From NCBI RefSeq assembly GCF_005405005.1, contig NZ_BJDH01000004.1:1-64000 (forward strand): a stretch of DNA of 64,000 bases, read 5' to 3'. Below the pieces are notes generated by a model. That model had not been told where the DNA came from. It was given only the letters and a program-made list of their open reading frames with translations, and searched no databases. Origin of the DNA: Lactiplantibacillus daoliensis. Lineage in GTDB: Bacteria > Bacillota > Bacilli > Lactobacillales > Lactobacillaceae. The position numbers were made by a program, and so were the translations under genes. Every line of letters starts with the position of its first letter. The first letter of the stretch is position 1. Positions 42,798-52,783 of the stretch are shown in pieces.

Positions 42798-44219
42798 TTA
42801 AAGAATGTAACGACTGAGATCCTTATCCTTGGCAATGTTACCAATGCGTTCATTGACGTAATTTTCGGTAATCGTGACCTCGCCCATTTCCATATCTGGG
42901 CCTTCGTACAATAGTTCTTCCAATAACTTTTCCAAGACCGTGTGTAAGCGTCGAGCACCGATATTTTGGGTCTCATGATTAACCTTATAGGCAATCCCCG
43001 CAATCGCTTCGATGGCTTCAATCGTAAACGTCACCTTAATGTTATCCGTCCCAATCAAGGCAATGTATTGCTTGATCAACGCATTCTTTGGTTCCGTCAA
43101 AATCTTCACGAAGTCTTCCTTAGTCAAGTCGTCTAATTCGACCCGAATTGGGAAACGACCTTGCAGTTCGGCAATTAAATCACTTGGCTTGCTTTCCGCA
43201 AATGCCCCAGAAGCAATGAATAGAATGTGATCCGTATTGATCGGACCATATTTAGTTGAAATTTGTGAGCCTTCCACGATTGGTAAAATATCACGTTGAA
43301 CCCCTTCACGCGAAACTTCACCAGAATTTTGTTGGCCACCACCGGTAATCTTGTCGATTTCATCAATGAAGATAATCCCGGTGTTTTCTGCCCGGACGAT
43401 CGCGTCATGATAAATATCGGCACTATTAACCAGTTTTTCAGACTCTTCTTTGACTAAGATCTCACGCGCTTCTGAGACAGGCATGGTCCGTTTGATCCGC
43501 TTCTTTGGCATGATCTGGCCTAAGGTATCGCCTAAATCAATTCCCATCTGACCGAGCATGTTGTTATTGCCACTGGCAGTTTGTTGGGGATCATCCATTT
43601 CGATGGTTACTTCGGAATCTTCCAATAAGCCATTTTTCAATTGGTCTGAGACAGATAAACGAGAATTGCGAATATCATCCGTCACTTCTTCATTATCCGC
43701 ATTATCGGCAGTTGGCATTTGACCGGTTTGTTGCATCTGGTTAATCATGCTCATCATGTTTTGGAAATCATTACCATTAGACTTCGCTTGTTTCTTCTGA
43801 GCAGGCACTAGGAGCTTGACTAACCGCTTATCGGCTTCACGCACGGCTGAAGAACGTACGCTTGAATAGGCCTGTTCCTTTTCCATCTCAATCGAAATAT
43901 CAACTAAGTCACGCACCATGGATTCCACGTCACGGCCGACATAACCAACTTCGGTAAACTTAGTGGCTTCGACTTTGACAAAGGGGGCATGGACGATTTT
44001 AGCTAAACGCCGAGCAATTTCGGTCTTCCCAACCCCAGTCGGTCCGATCATTAACATGTTCTTCGGGGTAATCTCTTCTTGCATATCGGCTGAGAGTTCC
44101 ATCCGGCGGTAACGGTTACGTAACGCAATCGCGACGGCTTTTTTAGCTGCGCCTTGACCAATGACATAATTATCAAGGTCAGCGACAATTTGTTTAGGGG
44201 TCTTATTTATCATTTCCAT
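42798..44219 (-). CDS. hslU: ATP-dependent protease ATPase subunit HslU (ClpY/CodX)
   Basis: This 473-residue AAA+ unfoldase opens with TPKQIVADLDNYVIGQGAAKKAVA, has Walker A GPTGVGKTEIARRLA (near 60-74), Walker B FIDEID and the sensor 2 GARRLHTVLEK (near 420-430). It feeds unfolded proteins to HslV. The ATG at 44219 follows AAAGGAG. It lies 14 bases after hslV. Confidence 0.96.
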   Translation of the reverse strand: MEMINKTPKQIVADLDNYVIGQGAAKKAVAIALRNRYRRMELSADMQEEITPKNMLMIGPTGVGKTEIARRLAKIVHAPFVKVEATKFTEVGYVGRDVESMVRDLVDISIEMEKEQAYSSVRSSAVREADKRLVKLLVPAQKKQAKSNGNDFQNMMSMINQMQQTGQMPTADNADNEEVTDDIRNSRLSVSDQLKNGLLEDSEVTIEMDDPQQTASGNNNMLGQMGIDLGDTLGQIMPKKRIKRTMPVSEAREILVKEESEKLVNSADIYHDAIVRAENTGIIFIDEIDKITGGGQQNSGEVSREGVQRDILPIVEGSQISTKYGPINTDHILFIASGAFAESKPSDLIAELQGRFPIRVELDDLTKEDFVKILTEPKNALIKQYIALIGTDNIKVTFTIEAIEAIAGIAYKVNHETQNIGARRLHTVLEKLLEELLYEGPDMEMGEVTITENYVNERIGNIAKDKDLSRYIL

Positions 44220-44233
44220 CAGGGTTGCTCCTT

Positions 44234-44776
44234 TTATAATTCTTCCGAAATAACGTTGTGGTTCGTAAAGATATCGATGTCACCGGCAATGTTGATTGCG
44301 GCTTCGGCGATTTCTTTGGCACTCATGTCTTTGGCATGGAGTTGCATGGCCCGCGCTGCAGCTAAGGCAAAATTACCACCAGAGCCGATTGCTAAGACAT
44401 CGTTATCCGGGGTGATGACTTCACCGCTCCCAGAGACAAGTAGCATCTCATCCTTGTTCATGACGATGAGTAAGGCTTCTAGCTTTTGTAAAGCTTGGTC
44501 ACTCCGCCATTCTTGAGCTAATTCCACGGCCGAACGCTGTAAATTGCCAGAAAACTCGTTAAGTTTCTTTTCAAAGCGTTCTTCCAAATTAAAGGCATCC
44601 GCCACACTACCGGCAAAGCCGACCACTACTTCATTATTATAAATGCGGCGAACCTTGTGAGCAGTTCCTTTCATAACGACTTTCTCACCCATGGTGACTT
44701 GGCCATCTCCGGCCATTGCATTATGCCCGTTTTGACGAACGGCACAAATCGTAGTTGCTTCAAATTTTACTGTCAT
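44234..44776 (-). CDS. hslV: ATP-dependent protease subunit HslV (ClpQ/CodW)
   Basis: This 180-residue peptidase has the beta-sandwich core of the proteasome family ([42 protein letters not shown]). In most bacteria the catalytic Thr is the first residue after Met, reading TTI. Here TTI comes after a short extension (T-V-K-F-E-A before TTI), comparable to Bacillus CodW, whose N-terminal Ser comes ahead of the usual position. Whether Thr2 or a later Thr acts as nucleophile cannot be told. AAGGAGAG precedes the ATG. The gene lies 15 bases after xerC and 14 before hslU. Confidence 0.95.
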   Translation of the reverse strand: MTVKFEATTICAVRQNGHNAMAGDGQVTMGEKVVMKGTAHKVRRIYNNEVVVGFAGSVADAFNLEERFEKKLNEFSGNLQRSAVELAQEWRSDQALQKLEALLIVMNKDEMLLVSGSGEVITPDNDVLAIGSGGNFALAAARAMQLHAKDMSAKEIAEAAINIAGDIDIFTNHNVISEEL

Positions 44777-44791
44777 GACAACTCTCCTTAA

Positions 44792-45703
44792 TTATTTCCG
44801 CGTGGCGCGGGGAAAAAAGTTTCGATAATCTTGTTGTAAATGTTCTTTAGTGACGTGCGCATAAATCTGCGTCGTCGACAGGCTGGTATGGCCTAATAAT
44901 TCTTGCACAGTCCGTAGATCCGCCCCATTGTTCAGCATCTGGGTGGCAAAAGTATGCCGCAACATATGCGGATGGATGTCGGCCGTGAGACTGCTTTTCT
45001 TAACCAGCTGATTCAAGACGTACTCAATGCCCTTGCCGGTGATTGGCCCACCGTGACGATTAATAAACACCGTCTGATGCACCTGCTCATACTGCGCCAT
45101 GATCGGCGTCCGACAACTCTCAAAGTACTGCCGCAGTGCATGGGCCGCATACCGACCAAAGGGGACGTAGCGTTCTTTATCACCCTTCCCACGGATCAAC
45201 ATCATTTTGAGGTCAAAGTCGACATCCGCCAACTGTAAATTGACACATTCACTGAGTCGAATCCCGGTGCCATACAGGACCTCCAGTAACGCCGCATTCC
45301 GGGTACCCATGATGGACTCATCCGCATAAACGGTCTTAAAGAGCACATCCAATTCCTTTTGGTAAAAGAATCGCGGTAATCGGGGCGCATGCTTCTTCAA
45401 CTGCACATAGACGAATGGATTCAGCTTGGCAAGGTCATTTTTGACTAAAAAGTTATAAAACGACCGTAAACTGGACACCTTACGCGCAATTGAGTTCCGC
45501 GTTAAATGTCGATCATATAATGAACTTAAGTAAACGTTCACATCCAAATGGTCAACTTCAGTATACGCTTTGACGCCACCGTTCGCCGCTAAAAAATCAT
45601 GAAAGGCTTGAATATCTTCTTGGTAGGCCTCAGCGGTTTCTTCTGAATATTGACGCTCAACACGAATATACTTTAAAAATAAGTCTAATTCAGATTCTGC
45701 CAA
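44792..45703 (-). CDS. xerC: Tyrosine recombinase XerC (CodV)
   Basis: This 303-residue site-specific recombinase resolves chromosome dimers at dif. An N-terminal core-binding domain (1-85, YIRVERQYSEETAEAYQEDI) precedes the catalytic domain with TGIRLSE (Arg), RGKGDKERYVPF (Lys), HMLRHTFATQML (His, Arg) and LLGHTSLSTTQIYAHV (His, Tyr), so all catalytic residues are present. The start is a TTG at 45703, 7 bases from GGAGG. That ribosome binding site is the distal arm of a hairpin followed by T's (see 45705-45746). It starts the codV-codW-codX-type block. Confidence 0.96.
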   Translation of the reverse strand: MAESELDLFLKYIRVERQYSEETAEAYQEDIQAFHDFLAANGGVKAYTEVDHLDVNVYLSSLYDRHLTRNSIARKVSSLRSFYNFLVKNDLAKLNPFVYVQLKKHAPRLPRFFYQKELDVLFKTVYADESIMGTRNAALLEVLYGTGIRLSECVNLQLADVDFDLKMMLIRGKGDKERYVPFGRYAAHALRQYFESCRTPIMAQYEQVHQTVFINRHGGPITGKGIEYVLNQLVKKSSLTADIHPHMLRHTFATQMLNNGADLRTVQELLGHTSLSTTQIYAHVTKEHLQQDYRNFFPRATRK

Positions 45704-45704
45704 T

Positions 45705-45746
45705 CAAAAAACCTCCATTCGTTGCTACTTTAGCAAAGTCTGGAGG
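45705..45746 (-). promoter_or_regulatory. Hairpin holding the xerC ribosome binding site
   Basis: On the minus strand CCTCCA (45746-45741) pairs with TGGAGG (45717-45712), enclosing an inner TTGCT/AGCAA stem with an ACTTT-type loop. GGAGG, the xerC ribosome binding site, is the right arm, and six T follow at once. The element is both a terminator-like hairpin downstream of trmFO and an occluder of xerC translation. Confidence 0.6.
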
Positions 45747-45768
45747 AAAACACAATTAAGTGTCTTGA

Positions 45769-47103
45769 TTATTGGTCAACTTTAGTCAAATTTAAGGCAT
45801 TGGCTTTAAATTCCGTTAATTCTGCTAAGGCCCGTTCAGAGACAGCGGTATTTCGTTCCCGCTTATCACGAATACGTTTTGTCAACTTCGGGACAATTCC
45901 AAAGTTCGCATTCATCGGCTGAAAGTGAGCCGCATTCGTATGCGTAATATAATGGGCCATCGCCCCCATCATCGTGTCCTTTGGGAAAACGACAGGGTCT
46001 AAGTCTAAGGCCAACCGCGCTGCATTAATACCAGCAACAATCCCACTAGCCGCACTTTCGATATAGCCTTCGACCCCAGTCATCTGACCAGCGAAGAATA
46101 AGTCCGGACGCTGCTTAGTTTGATAGGTCGGTTCCAGTAATTTAGGCGACTTCATAAACGTGTTGCGATGCATGACACCATAACGCACAAATTCTGCTTT
46201 TTCGAGTCCAGGAATTAGCCCAAAGACGCGCTTTTGTTCGCCCCACTTGAGATGGGTCTGGAACCCAACGATGTTATAGAGTTCGCCGGAAGCATCATCT
46301 TGCCGTAATTGCACGACCGCGAATGGTTGGCGACCCGTCTTAGGATCTTCTAGACCAACTGGCTTCAACGGACCAAACAGCATGGTTTGTCGACCACGTT
46401 GCGCCATGACTTCGATGGGCATACAGCCTTCAAAAACATCTGAGTTTTCAAAGTCATGTGCTTCAGCCATCTCCGCATGAATCAAGGCATCATAGAAAAC
46501 ATCAAATTCTGCTTCGGTCATCGGACAATTCAGATAAGCTGCTTCACCACGATCGTAACGGGATTTTAAGTAAACCTTATCCAGGTCAATCGAGTCTTTC
46601 GTCAAAATCGGCGCCGCCGCATCAAAGAAATGCAGATCATCTTCTTCATTGAACGCCTGAATCGACTTCGCTAATGACGCCGCCGTTAAAGGTCCGGTCG
46701 CCACCACGGTAATCCCTTCCGGAATCGTCGTCATTTCTTGATTGATCACTTCGACATTTGGCAAGTTGGTAATCTGATCCGTGATCTCTTGTGAAAAGGT
46801 CTCACGATCAACTGCCAAGGCACCACCAGCAGGCACCGCATGATGTTCAGCGGAACACATCACAACGGAATCTAACTGACGCATCTCGGCCTTTAATAAA
46901 CCGGCCGCGTTACTGAGCTGGTTAGCCCGTAACGAGTTCGTACAAACTAATTCTGCAAACTGTGGCGTGTGATGCGCCGGGGTCATTTTTGTCGGTCGCA
47001 TTTCGTAGAGCCGAACATTAACGCCCATGTTCGCAATTTGCCACGCTGCTTCGGAGCCAGCGAGGCCCGCGCCAATCACATTAACTGTTGGTATTGATGC
47101 CAT
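45769..47103 (-). CDS. trmFO: tRNA (uracil-54-C5)-methyltransferase, FADH2/folate dependent
   Basis: This 444-residue TrmFO (Gid) makes ribothymidine 54 in tRNA with methylene-tetrahydrofolate as carbon donor. The N-terminal FAD motif reads [18 protein letters not shown] (residues 8-25); [27 protein letters not shown] (near 35-60) is the family substrate and cysteine region, with the essential Cys in LVCTNSL, and [20 protein letters not shown] (near 345) is the second FAD-binding block. The length is normal. AGAGGAATTC precedes the ATG. Confidence 0.96.
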   Translation of the reverse strand: MASIPTVNVIGAGLAGSEAAWQIANMGVNVRLYEMRPTKMTPAHHTPQFAELVCTNSLRANQLSNAAGLLKAEMRQLDSVVMCSAEHHAVPAGGALAVDRETFSQEITDQITNLPNVEVINQEMTTIPEGITVVATGPLTAASLAKSIQAFNEEDDLHFFDAAAPILTKDSIDLDKVYLKSRYDRGEAAYLNCPMTEAEFDVFYDALIHAEMAEAHDFENSDVFEGCMPIEVMAQRGRQTMLFGPLKPVGLEDPKTGRQPFAVVQLRQDDASGELYNIVGFQTHLKWGEQKRVFGLIPGLEKAEFVRYGVMHRNTFMKSPKLLEPTYQTKQRPDLFFAGQMTGVEGYIESAASGIVAGINAARLALDLDPVVFPKDTMMGAMAHYITHTNAAHFQPMNANFGIVPKLTKRIRDKRERNTAVSERALAELTEFKANALNLTKVDQ

Positions 47104-47186
47104 CCAGAATTCCTCTTTTCATTTAACAGTACCCTTGATAGTACTTGTTGCTAATGATACCGGAAATCCCAGTCTGATACAAATAA

Positions 47187-47231
47187 AAGCGTTACCAAAG
47201 TCCAGCTTTTAACCGAACCTTAATAACGCTT
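47187..47231 (-). terminator. Terminator after topA
   Basis: A 19-bp stem (47187-47205 with 47213-47231, several wobble pairs) on the minus strand ends in TTTTATTT. Confidence 0.78.
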
Positions 47232-47238
47232 CAACTAT

Positions 47239-49404
47239 TTATTTTTGAACATTTTCTTTGTAATCGCCATTAGGACAAAGGACTTGTTTACCGCCCTTGA
47301 CCTTCTTTTCGACCAAATAATGACCATCCTTAGGACAATCACGACCGATGGGCTTATCCCAGGAAACGAAGTCACATTCTGGGAAACGGGAACAGCCGTA
47401 AAAGATCCGGTTCTTCTTGGATTTCCGTTCAATGACTTGTCCCTGCTTACATTGCGGACAAATAACGCCAATTTCTTTGACGATTGGCTTCGTATTCCGG
47501 CAGTCTGGGAAGCGTGAGCAAGCAAAGAACTTACCGTAACGACCCATCTTAACGACCATCGGTGCCCCGCAAAGCTCACAGTTGAAGCCGGCAAGTTCAT
47601 CCTTGATCTGGATCTTCTCCATGCCTTCTTCAGCTTTGGTCACTTCCTTGGAGAACGGCTGGTAGAAGCTATCGACGACTTTAACCCAGTCTTCTTGACC
47701 TTCTTCGGTCGCATCCAATTGTTCTTCCAACTTAGCCGTAAAGCCAACGTTGACGACATCTGGGAAATATTCCAAGATGATGTCGTTGACGATTTCACCA
47801 AGCTCGGTTGGCACAAAGCGCCGGGCTTCCAATTTGACGTAATACCGCCGTTGGATCGTATCCAGGGTTGGCGCATACGTCGATGGGCGACCCACACCGT
47901 TTTCTTCCAAGGCCTTGATTAAGTTGGCTTCAGAGTAACGTGCCGGTGGCTGGGTGAAATGTTGTTGCGGATCGGTCTTGCTTAGCTTGACCACGTCGCC
48001 TTCCGCTAAATCAGGCAAGACATTGTTCTTTTCGGTCTTGTCATAGATCTTCGTGAACCCGGCGAACTTTGTCTTCGACCCATTCGCACGAAATTGCACG
48101 TCATTTTGGTCAATGGTGACGGCCATCGTATCTAATACTTCCGGCGTCATTTGGCTGGCTACGAATCGTGACCAGACTAATTGGTACAACCGGAATTGGT
48201 CTTTTGATAAATAGTCTTTAATACTAGCAGGGGTCCGGAAAACGGATGACGGCCGAATCGCTTCATGGGCATCCTGAGCACCTTCTGGTAACTTGCCCTT
48301 AACTGGCTTCGTTGCCGCGTATTCAGCCCCATATTCTTTGTGTAAGAACTGTGACGCTTCGTGCTTAGCAATAGACGAGATCCGCGTTGAGTCGGTCCGC
48401 ATATAGGTGATTAACCCCACGCTACCTTCTTTACCGCCGACGTTGATTCCTTCATACAATTGTTGGGCCGCCATCATGGTCTTACGTGTCCGGAAATTTA
48501 ACTTCCGGTTCGCGTCTTGTTGCATGGTTGACGTGGTAAATGGCGGTGCTGGGAACCGTTTCCGTTCCTTTTTAACGACTTTAACCACGTCAAAATCGCC
48601 TTTGCGATCCAACTGACCCAAAATCTTTTGGACCGCGTCATTATCGTCCAACGGTTGTTTCTTGCCATGAGTCCCGTAAAAGCTGGCCATAAACTTCGAA
48701 CGACCCTTTTGGAACTCACTTTCGATCGTCCAATATTCTCGTGGGACAAACGCTTTGATTTCTTTTTCGCGTTGAATAATCAAATCTAACGCAATGGATT
48801 GTACCCGCCCAGCGGAAAGGCCTTTTTTGACTTTTTTCCACAACAATGGACTGATCGAATAACCCACTAACCGGTCTAAAATTCGCCGTGCTTGTTGGGC
48901 ATCCACCAGATCCATATCAATCGAACGGGGCTCCTTGAACGCATTCTTGACGGTGTCTTTCGTAATTTCGTTGAAGACCACGCGGTTCTTATCCTTAGGG
49001 TCTAAACCCAACAAGTAAGATAAGTGCCAGGCAATGGCTTCACCTTCACGGTCCGGGTCAGATGCGAGATAAACGGCTTTGGCCTTTTTGGCTTCACGCC
49101 GTAATCCCTTGATCACATCACCCTTACCACGGATAGAAATGTAATGGGGATCATAATTATTATCAACATCGACGCCCATTTTACTTTTTGGTAAATCTCT
49201 AATATGACCTAAACTGGCCACGACCTTATAGGAACGGCCTAAATATTTTTCAATCGTTTTTGCTTTTGATGGTGATTCAACAATCACTAATTTTTTGCCC
49301 GTTTGCCGAGTGCGCCGCTTGGTAGCGGTCTTCTTGGCTGGTTTTCGGGTACTAGTTTTCTTTGTTGCCGCCTGCTTGGCTTTTGTTGTTGTACTAGCAG
49401 CCAC
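47239..49404 (-). CDS. topA: DNA topoisomerase I
   Basis: This 721-residue type IA topoisomerase relaxes negative supercoils. A Lys/Arg/Thr/Ala-rich N-terminal tail (1-40) precedes TOPRIM ([17 protein letters not shown] near 45, and [14 protein letters not shown] near 113). The catalytic tyrosine lies in [14 protein letters not shown] (near 330), and the C-terminus has three cysteine clusters, [11 protein letters not shown]...C, CPQCKQGQ...C and a third (CPKDG...CPNGD) that is degenerate. The ATG is preceded by AAGGAGCTG. The basic tail is unusual and looks like a low-complexity extension. dprA lies 89 bases upstream. Confidence 0.96.
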   Translation of the reverse strand: MAASTTTKAKQAATKKTSTRKPAKKTATKRRTRQTGKKLVIVESPSKAKTIEKYLGRSYKVVASLGHIRDLPKSKMGVDVDNNYDPHYISIRGKGDVIKGLRREAKKAKAVYLASDPDREGEAIAWHLSYLLGLDPKDKNRVVFNEITKDTVKNAFKEPRSIDMDLVDAQQARRILDRLVGYSISPLLWKKVKKGLSAGRVQSIALDLIIQREKEIKAFVPREYWTIESEFQKGRSKFMASFYGTHGKKQPLDDNDAVQKILGQLDRKGDFDVVKVVKKERKRFPAPPFTTSTMQQDANRKLNFRTRKTMMAAQQLYEGINVGGKEGSVGLITYMRTDSTRISSIAKHEASQFLHKEYGAEYAATKPVKGKLPEGAQDAHEAIRPSSVFRTPASIKDYLSKDQFRLYQLVWSRFVASQMTPEVLDTMAVTIDQNDVQFRANGSKTKFAGFTKIYDKTEKNNVLPDLAEGDVVKLSKTDPQQHFTQPPARYSEANLIKALEENGVGRPSTYAPTLDTIQRRYYVKLEARRFVPTELGEIVNDIILEYFPDVVNVGFTAKLEEQLDATEEGQEDWVKVVDSFYQPFSKEVTKAEEGMEKIQIKDELAGFNCELCGAPMVVKMGRYGKFFACSRFPDCRNTKPIVKEIGVICPQCKQGQVIERKSKKNRIFYGCSRFPECDFVSWDKPIGRDCPKDGHYLVEKKVKGGKQVLCPNGDYKENVQK

Positions 49405-49493
49405 TTGATCAGCTCCTTACGCTTTTGATCATGATTATTTGGGGCATTTGCACTTGCAAATCCTTGTAATCATATTTCAAAAATTCGGGCTTG

Positions 49494-50360
49494 TCAAATT
49501 TTGTGGTAAATCTCTTCTATTATATGTCGCGAATTTAGTACCGGTTTGGCTCCCGCTAGAATTAATTGGTTACACCCAACGGACATTGGTGCGTCAATTG
49601 GTCCAGGCACTGCGAGGACATTGCGGTTGTTTTGTAACGCCAAATTCGCAGTAATCAAGCTACCAGAATGTTCACGGGCTTCAACGACCACGATTGCCTG
49701 GCACAAGCCGGCGATAATTCGATTCCGCTCGGGAAAATGAAATCGTGCCGGCGGACTGCCAAGGGGATATTCACTAATTAGTAAACCAACCTGACCAACT
49801 TCTCGCTGTAAGGCTAAATTGGTACGGGGATAGACCACGTCAAGCCCAGTCCCAATCACGCCGATCGTTGGCAATTTGAGTCGGAGTGCTTGGTGATGTG
49901 CACAACTATCCGTCCCCTGCGCTAAACCACTTACAATCGTCAAATTGCTCGTCGCCAGTGGGGTCAGTAGTTGTTCGACACAGCGAGCAGCATACGGACT
50001 GGCACGGCGAGCGCCAACCACCGCCAACTGAGTGGTGGCCAACAAGCTCCGGTTGCCTTGCAAAAATAACACTAATGGTGGCTGGTAGCTCTCCATTAGT
50101 GTTATTGGATAATCGGTATCTAAAATCGTCAAAATAGCCAGCCCACGGTGGCATTCAATCGCCTGATTAAAGCGGTCACTTCCCCAATCTGTCCGAAATC
50201 GACGGGCCGCCTTGGTCGTTAAGTGTGCCGCTTGGCTAATCTCCGCGACGGTCGTCAAAACACGATGCTGGCGCAAACAAACGTGTAAGACCTTCGCGAT
50301 GCCAGCATACCCGATTCCCTCGGCCAAGTGTAAACGAATCAATAAACTGCGTAAATGCAT
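49494..50360 (-). CDS. dprA: DNA processing protein DprA
   Basis: This 288-residue DprA loads RecA on incoming single strands during transformation and protects them. The Rossmann core has AVVGARRASPYAARCVEQLL (near 110-129), LTIVSGLAQGTDSCAHHQAL (near 137) and REHSGSLITANLALQNNRNVLAVPGP (near 225-250). A winged-helix C-terminus found in longer DprA is absent, which is common in lactobacilli. The neighbour rnhB is usual. AAAGAGGTGACTAA precedes the ATG. Confidence 0.94.
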   Translation of the reverse strand: MHLRSLLIRLHLAEGIGYAGIAKVLHVCLRQHRVLTTVAEISQAAHLTTKAARRFRTDWGSDRFNQAIECHRGLAILTILDTDYPITLMESYQPPLVLFLQGNRSLLATTQLAVVGARRASPYAARCVEQLLTPLATSNLTIVSGLAQGTDSCAHHQALRLKLPTIGVIGTGLDVVYPRTNLALQREVGQVGLLISEYPLGSPPARFHFPERNRIIAGLCQAIVVVEAREHSGSLITANLALQNNRNVLAVPGPIDAPMSVGCNQLILAGAKPVLNSRHIIEEIYHKI

Positions 50361-50397
50361 TTAGTCACCTCTTTAAGAGTTAACTACGCAACCGCAA

Positions 50398-51159
50398 TTA
50401 TTCTGCGTCTCGCACCGGCGAAAAAGAATGCCGATGAATTGGTGTGACGCCGAATTGTTGCAACCCAGCAAGGTGTTTGGCCGTACCATAACCCATGTTG
50501 TCCGCAAAGTCATAACCTGGGTATACTTGATCATACATCGTCATCAAGTGATCACGGGCAACTTTAGCAACGATACTGGCCGCAGAAATACTGGCACTCT
50601 TCGCATCACCCTTGATTAAACGGTTTTGGTGAATCGGCACCGGAATCTGCATCGCATCGACTAATAACAACGTCGGCTGAACGGTTAAATTTTCGACCGC
50701 TTGCCGCATTGCCACCCGCGTGGCTTCATAAATATTCAGTCGATCAATGGTTGGTGCATCCGCCACGCCAAGACTAACCGCGACCGCTTCGCTCAAAATT
50801 TTGGGCATCAGTTCAGCGCGCTTTTGGGCCGTGAGTTGCTTGGAATCATTCACTTCAACGAGATCAAAATCCTGTGGTAGCACAACTGCTGCCGTGACGA
50901 CCGGCCCAGCGAGCGGTCCTCGGCCGACTTCATCGATACCGGCGACATATTGCCCACCGGCTTGCCAAAAATGACGTTCCAAGGACATATGTTGATTAAA
51001 ACGGGCCAACAATTTAGCCTGCTTTTCGGCCTGTTTCAAATAACGTTGATACGCTTGTTGCACCCCTTTGCGGGAGTCAGCCTGTGCGGTGGCAAGTACC
51101 GCGTCACTAGGCTCATCAGCTAATAAGCGCTTATAGTCTGCGACCGTATACTCAGGCAT
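50398..51159 (-). CDS. rnhB: Ribonuclease HII
   Basis: This 253-residue type 2 RNase H removes ribonucleotides from DNA. The active site is [20 protein letters not shown] (near 74-93), with the paired D-E and further acids in ESDS-like NDSK (near 110) and LVDA (near 165). About 60 N-terminal residues form an extension (residues 1-70) seen in Gram-positive enzymes. Its first 8 bases overlap the end of rbgA, so it is coupled to it. Confidence 0.95.
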   Translation of the reverse strand: MPEYTVADYKRLLADEPSDAVLATAQADSRKGVQQAYQRYLKQAEKQAKLLARFNQHMSLERHFWQAGGQYVAGIDEVGRGPLAGPVVTAAVVLPQDFDLVEVNDSKQLTAQKRAELMPKILSEAVAVSLGVADAPTIDRLNIYEATRVAMRQAVENLTVQPTLLLVDAMQIPVPIHQNRLIKGDAKSASISAASIVAKVARDHLMTMYDQVYPGYDFADNMGYGTAKHLAGLQQFGVTPIHRHSFSPVRDAE

Positions 51160-52006
51160 CTGGTTGCGCCCCAGTCAAATCTAAGGTAAAGCGGCCTAAC
51201 CGTCCTTTACGGATATCCAATAGGAACGCCACGCAGAACCGTTCCCAATCATCGCGCATCCCGACATTTTTCGTCATGGTAACGAGCAGCTCTGGCTCGC
51301 TTAACGCCAATTGCTCCGGCGTCACATGATAACGGGCAATCAATTGATCTGCATGATATTTTTTGAAGAACGTCAGCGCATACAGGGCGACATCATCATT
51401 GGGATAAATGTTTTCCTTGATGGCACCAGTAACGGCTAATTTCGTCCCGACAATGGGATCTTCAAACTTCGGCCACAGAATCCCCGGGGTATCCAAGAGT
51501 TCCAGCTTTTTAGAAGCTTTCAGCCACTGTTGGCTCTTCGTCACCCCAGGCCGATCACCGACTTGCGCGATTTTCTTATTAACGATATGGTTCAAAAGTG
51601 TTGATTTACCCACGTTAGGGACCCCAACACAAACGGCTCGGACTGGTCGATTGGTGATCCCACGTGCTTCAATCTTGGCAATTTTGTCCGCCAACATCGT
51701 CGTCGCGGCATCCGTGATCTGCTTGGCGGTATTCCGATTCCGTGAATCGACCGCAATCGCGACTTGCCCTTGCTCCCGATAATGAGCAACCCAGGCGGCC
51801 GTCATTTGTGGATCAGCGAGATCCTTTTTCGTCATGATAACTAATTTAGGCTTATTTTGAATCACCTTTTCGATGGCTGGGTTCCGTGAAGCTTCGGGGA
51901 TTCGCGCATCGACTAGTTCAAAGACCAAGTCAACGAGGTGTAGCTTATCCTCGACTTGATGGATGGCCTTCGCCATGTGACCTGGATACCATTGTATGTT
52001 TGCCAT
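51152..52006 (-). CDS. rbgA: Ribosome biogenesis GTPase RbgA (YlqF)
   Basis: This 284-residue circularly permuted GTPase is needed for late 50S assembly. The order of motifs is G4 [10 protein letters not shown] (near 54), G1 [14 protein letters not shown] (near 128), then G3 [10 protein letters not shown] (near 172), which confirms the permuted YlqF class, and the opening [12 protein letters not shown]. It is the first gene of the rbgA-rnhB-dprA-topA stretch. AAAGGAATTTATAGAC lies before the ATG. Confidence 0.96.
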   Translation of the reverse strand: MANIQWYPGHMAKAIHQVEDKLHLVDLVFELVDARIPEASRNPAIEKVIQNKPKLVIMTKKDLADPQMTAAWVAHYREQGQVAIAVDSRNRNTAKQITDAATTMLADKIAKIEARGITNRPVRAVCVGVPNVGKSTLLNHIVNKKIAQVGDRPGVTKSQQWLKASKKLELLDTPGILWPKFEDPIVGTKLAVTGAIKENIYPNDDVALYALTFFKKYHADQLIARYHVTPEQLALSEPELLVTMTKNVGMRDDWERFCVAFLLDIRKGRLGRFTLDLTGAQPDA

Positions 52007-52325
52007 GTCTATAAATTCCTTTCATCTTGCGGGTTTCAAGACCCGATGTTCATCATTTTATCGTTAAAAATTCCTTTTTGCTCGCCGAACGACTTCTGTT
52101 TAATTAATCCGTCACTCTCGCTCGACGCCATAAATCAGCATTTCCATTTTAACACATAACCAGTGGTATCTTCCGACCATTCGCGTCACGACGACACTGA
52201 CTACTCGCTGCCGACCAATCTGCCAGCTTGACGTGTTTGGCCCGCTTGAGAAACCAGCCCAAGCCCCAGACGCCAAGGCGTCTATTTTAGCCCATGGTTC
52301 AAAAAAATTTATGGAGGCTATCACT
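52007..52325. other. Intergenic, divergent promoters
   Basis: This 319-base region between rbgA and the 95-residue gene holds no gene. AGACGCCAAGGCGTCT (52268-52283) is a short perfect palindrome, possibly an operator, about 30 bases before the GGAGG of the plus-strand gene. No clear -10/-35 pair could be assigned. Confidence 0.35.
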
Positions 52326-52613
52326 ATGAACAACACTCATTTTCAAGCAGTACTGGACGAGATCACCGATGATTTAGAGACTCAGGCTGGCATCATCTTA
52401 ACGCCCACTCAGCTACGGGAGTTACAACAAACCAATCAGCTCTGTTTTGACCCCGCGGAACTCACAGCTTACAACATTGCCGGACTTAAAGTCTATTTGC
52501 AGGCGACACCGGTGCAGAAACGTGTTTGGGATTGCTACCAACGGCTCTCAGACAACAGCTTAATTGTGACCATCCTGACCACCGCGCGCTTCGTTACCAT
52601 TCAGGCCAGTTAG
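52326..52613 (+). CDS. Small protein of unknown family, paralogue A
   Basis: This 95-residue protein shares the segments DDLETQAGIILTPTQL and YNIAGLKVYLQ with the protein at 56763. It is predicted soluble, mostly helical, with a hydrophobic Val/Ile/Leu end (LIVTILTTARFVTI). The ATG at 52326 is chosen because GGAGG (52312-52316) lies 9 bases up. No recognised family. A terminator follows. Its relation to the surface protein downstream is positional only. Confidence 0.7.
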   Translation: MNNTHFQAVLDEITDDLETQAGIILTPTQLRELQQTNQLCFDPAELTAYNIAGLKVYLQATPVQKRVWDCYQRLSDNSLIVTILTTARFVTIQAS

Positions 52614-52620
52614 CCTCAGC

Positions 52621-52650
52621 AACCTCGACTGCGGTCGGGGTTCTTTTTTC
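52621..52650 (+). terminator. Terminator after paralogue A
   Basis: AACCTCGAC (52621-52629) pairs with GTCGGGGTT (52634-52642), one wobble, followed by CTTTTTTC. Confidence 0.82.
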
Positions 52651-52669
52651 AAACGTCGTGCAAAAGAAA

Positions 52670-52693
52670 AACGCCACTATTTCAAGTGACGTT
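52670..52693 (-). terminator. Terminator for the LPQTG surface protein
   Basis: On the minus strand AACGTCACT pairs with AGTGGCGTT (one wobble) and is followed by TTTTTCTTTT. A second hairpin at about 52713-52753 (GTCAGTCG-type arms) lies between it and the gene end. Confidence 0.78.
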
Positions 52694-52783
52694 TCTTAGC
52701 AATCTAACTATTTGTGAGTGACGACTGACCTTCAAGTGAATGTCAGTCGCTCACTTTTGTCTTAATACTATTAACAAAAAAGC

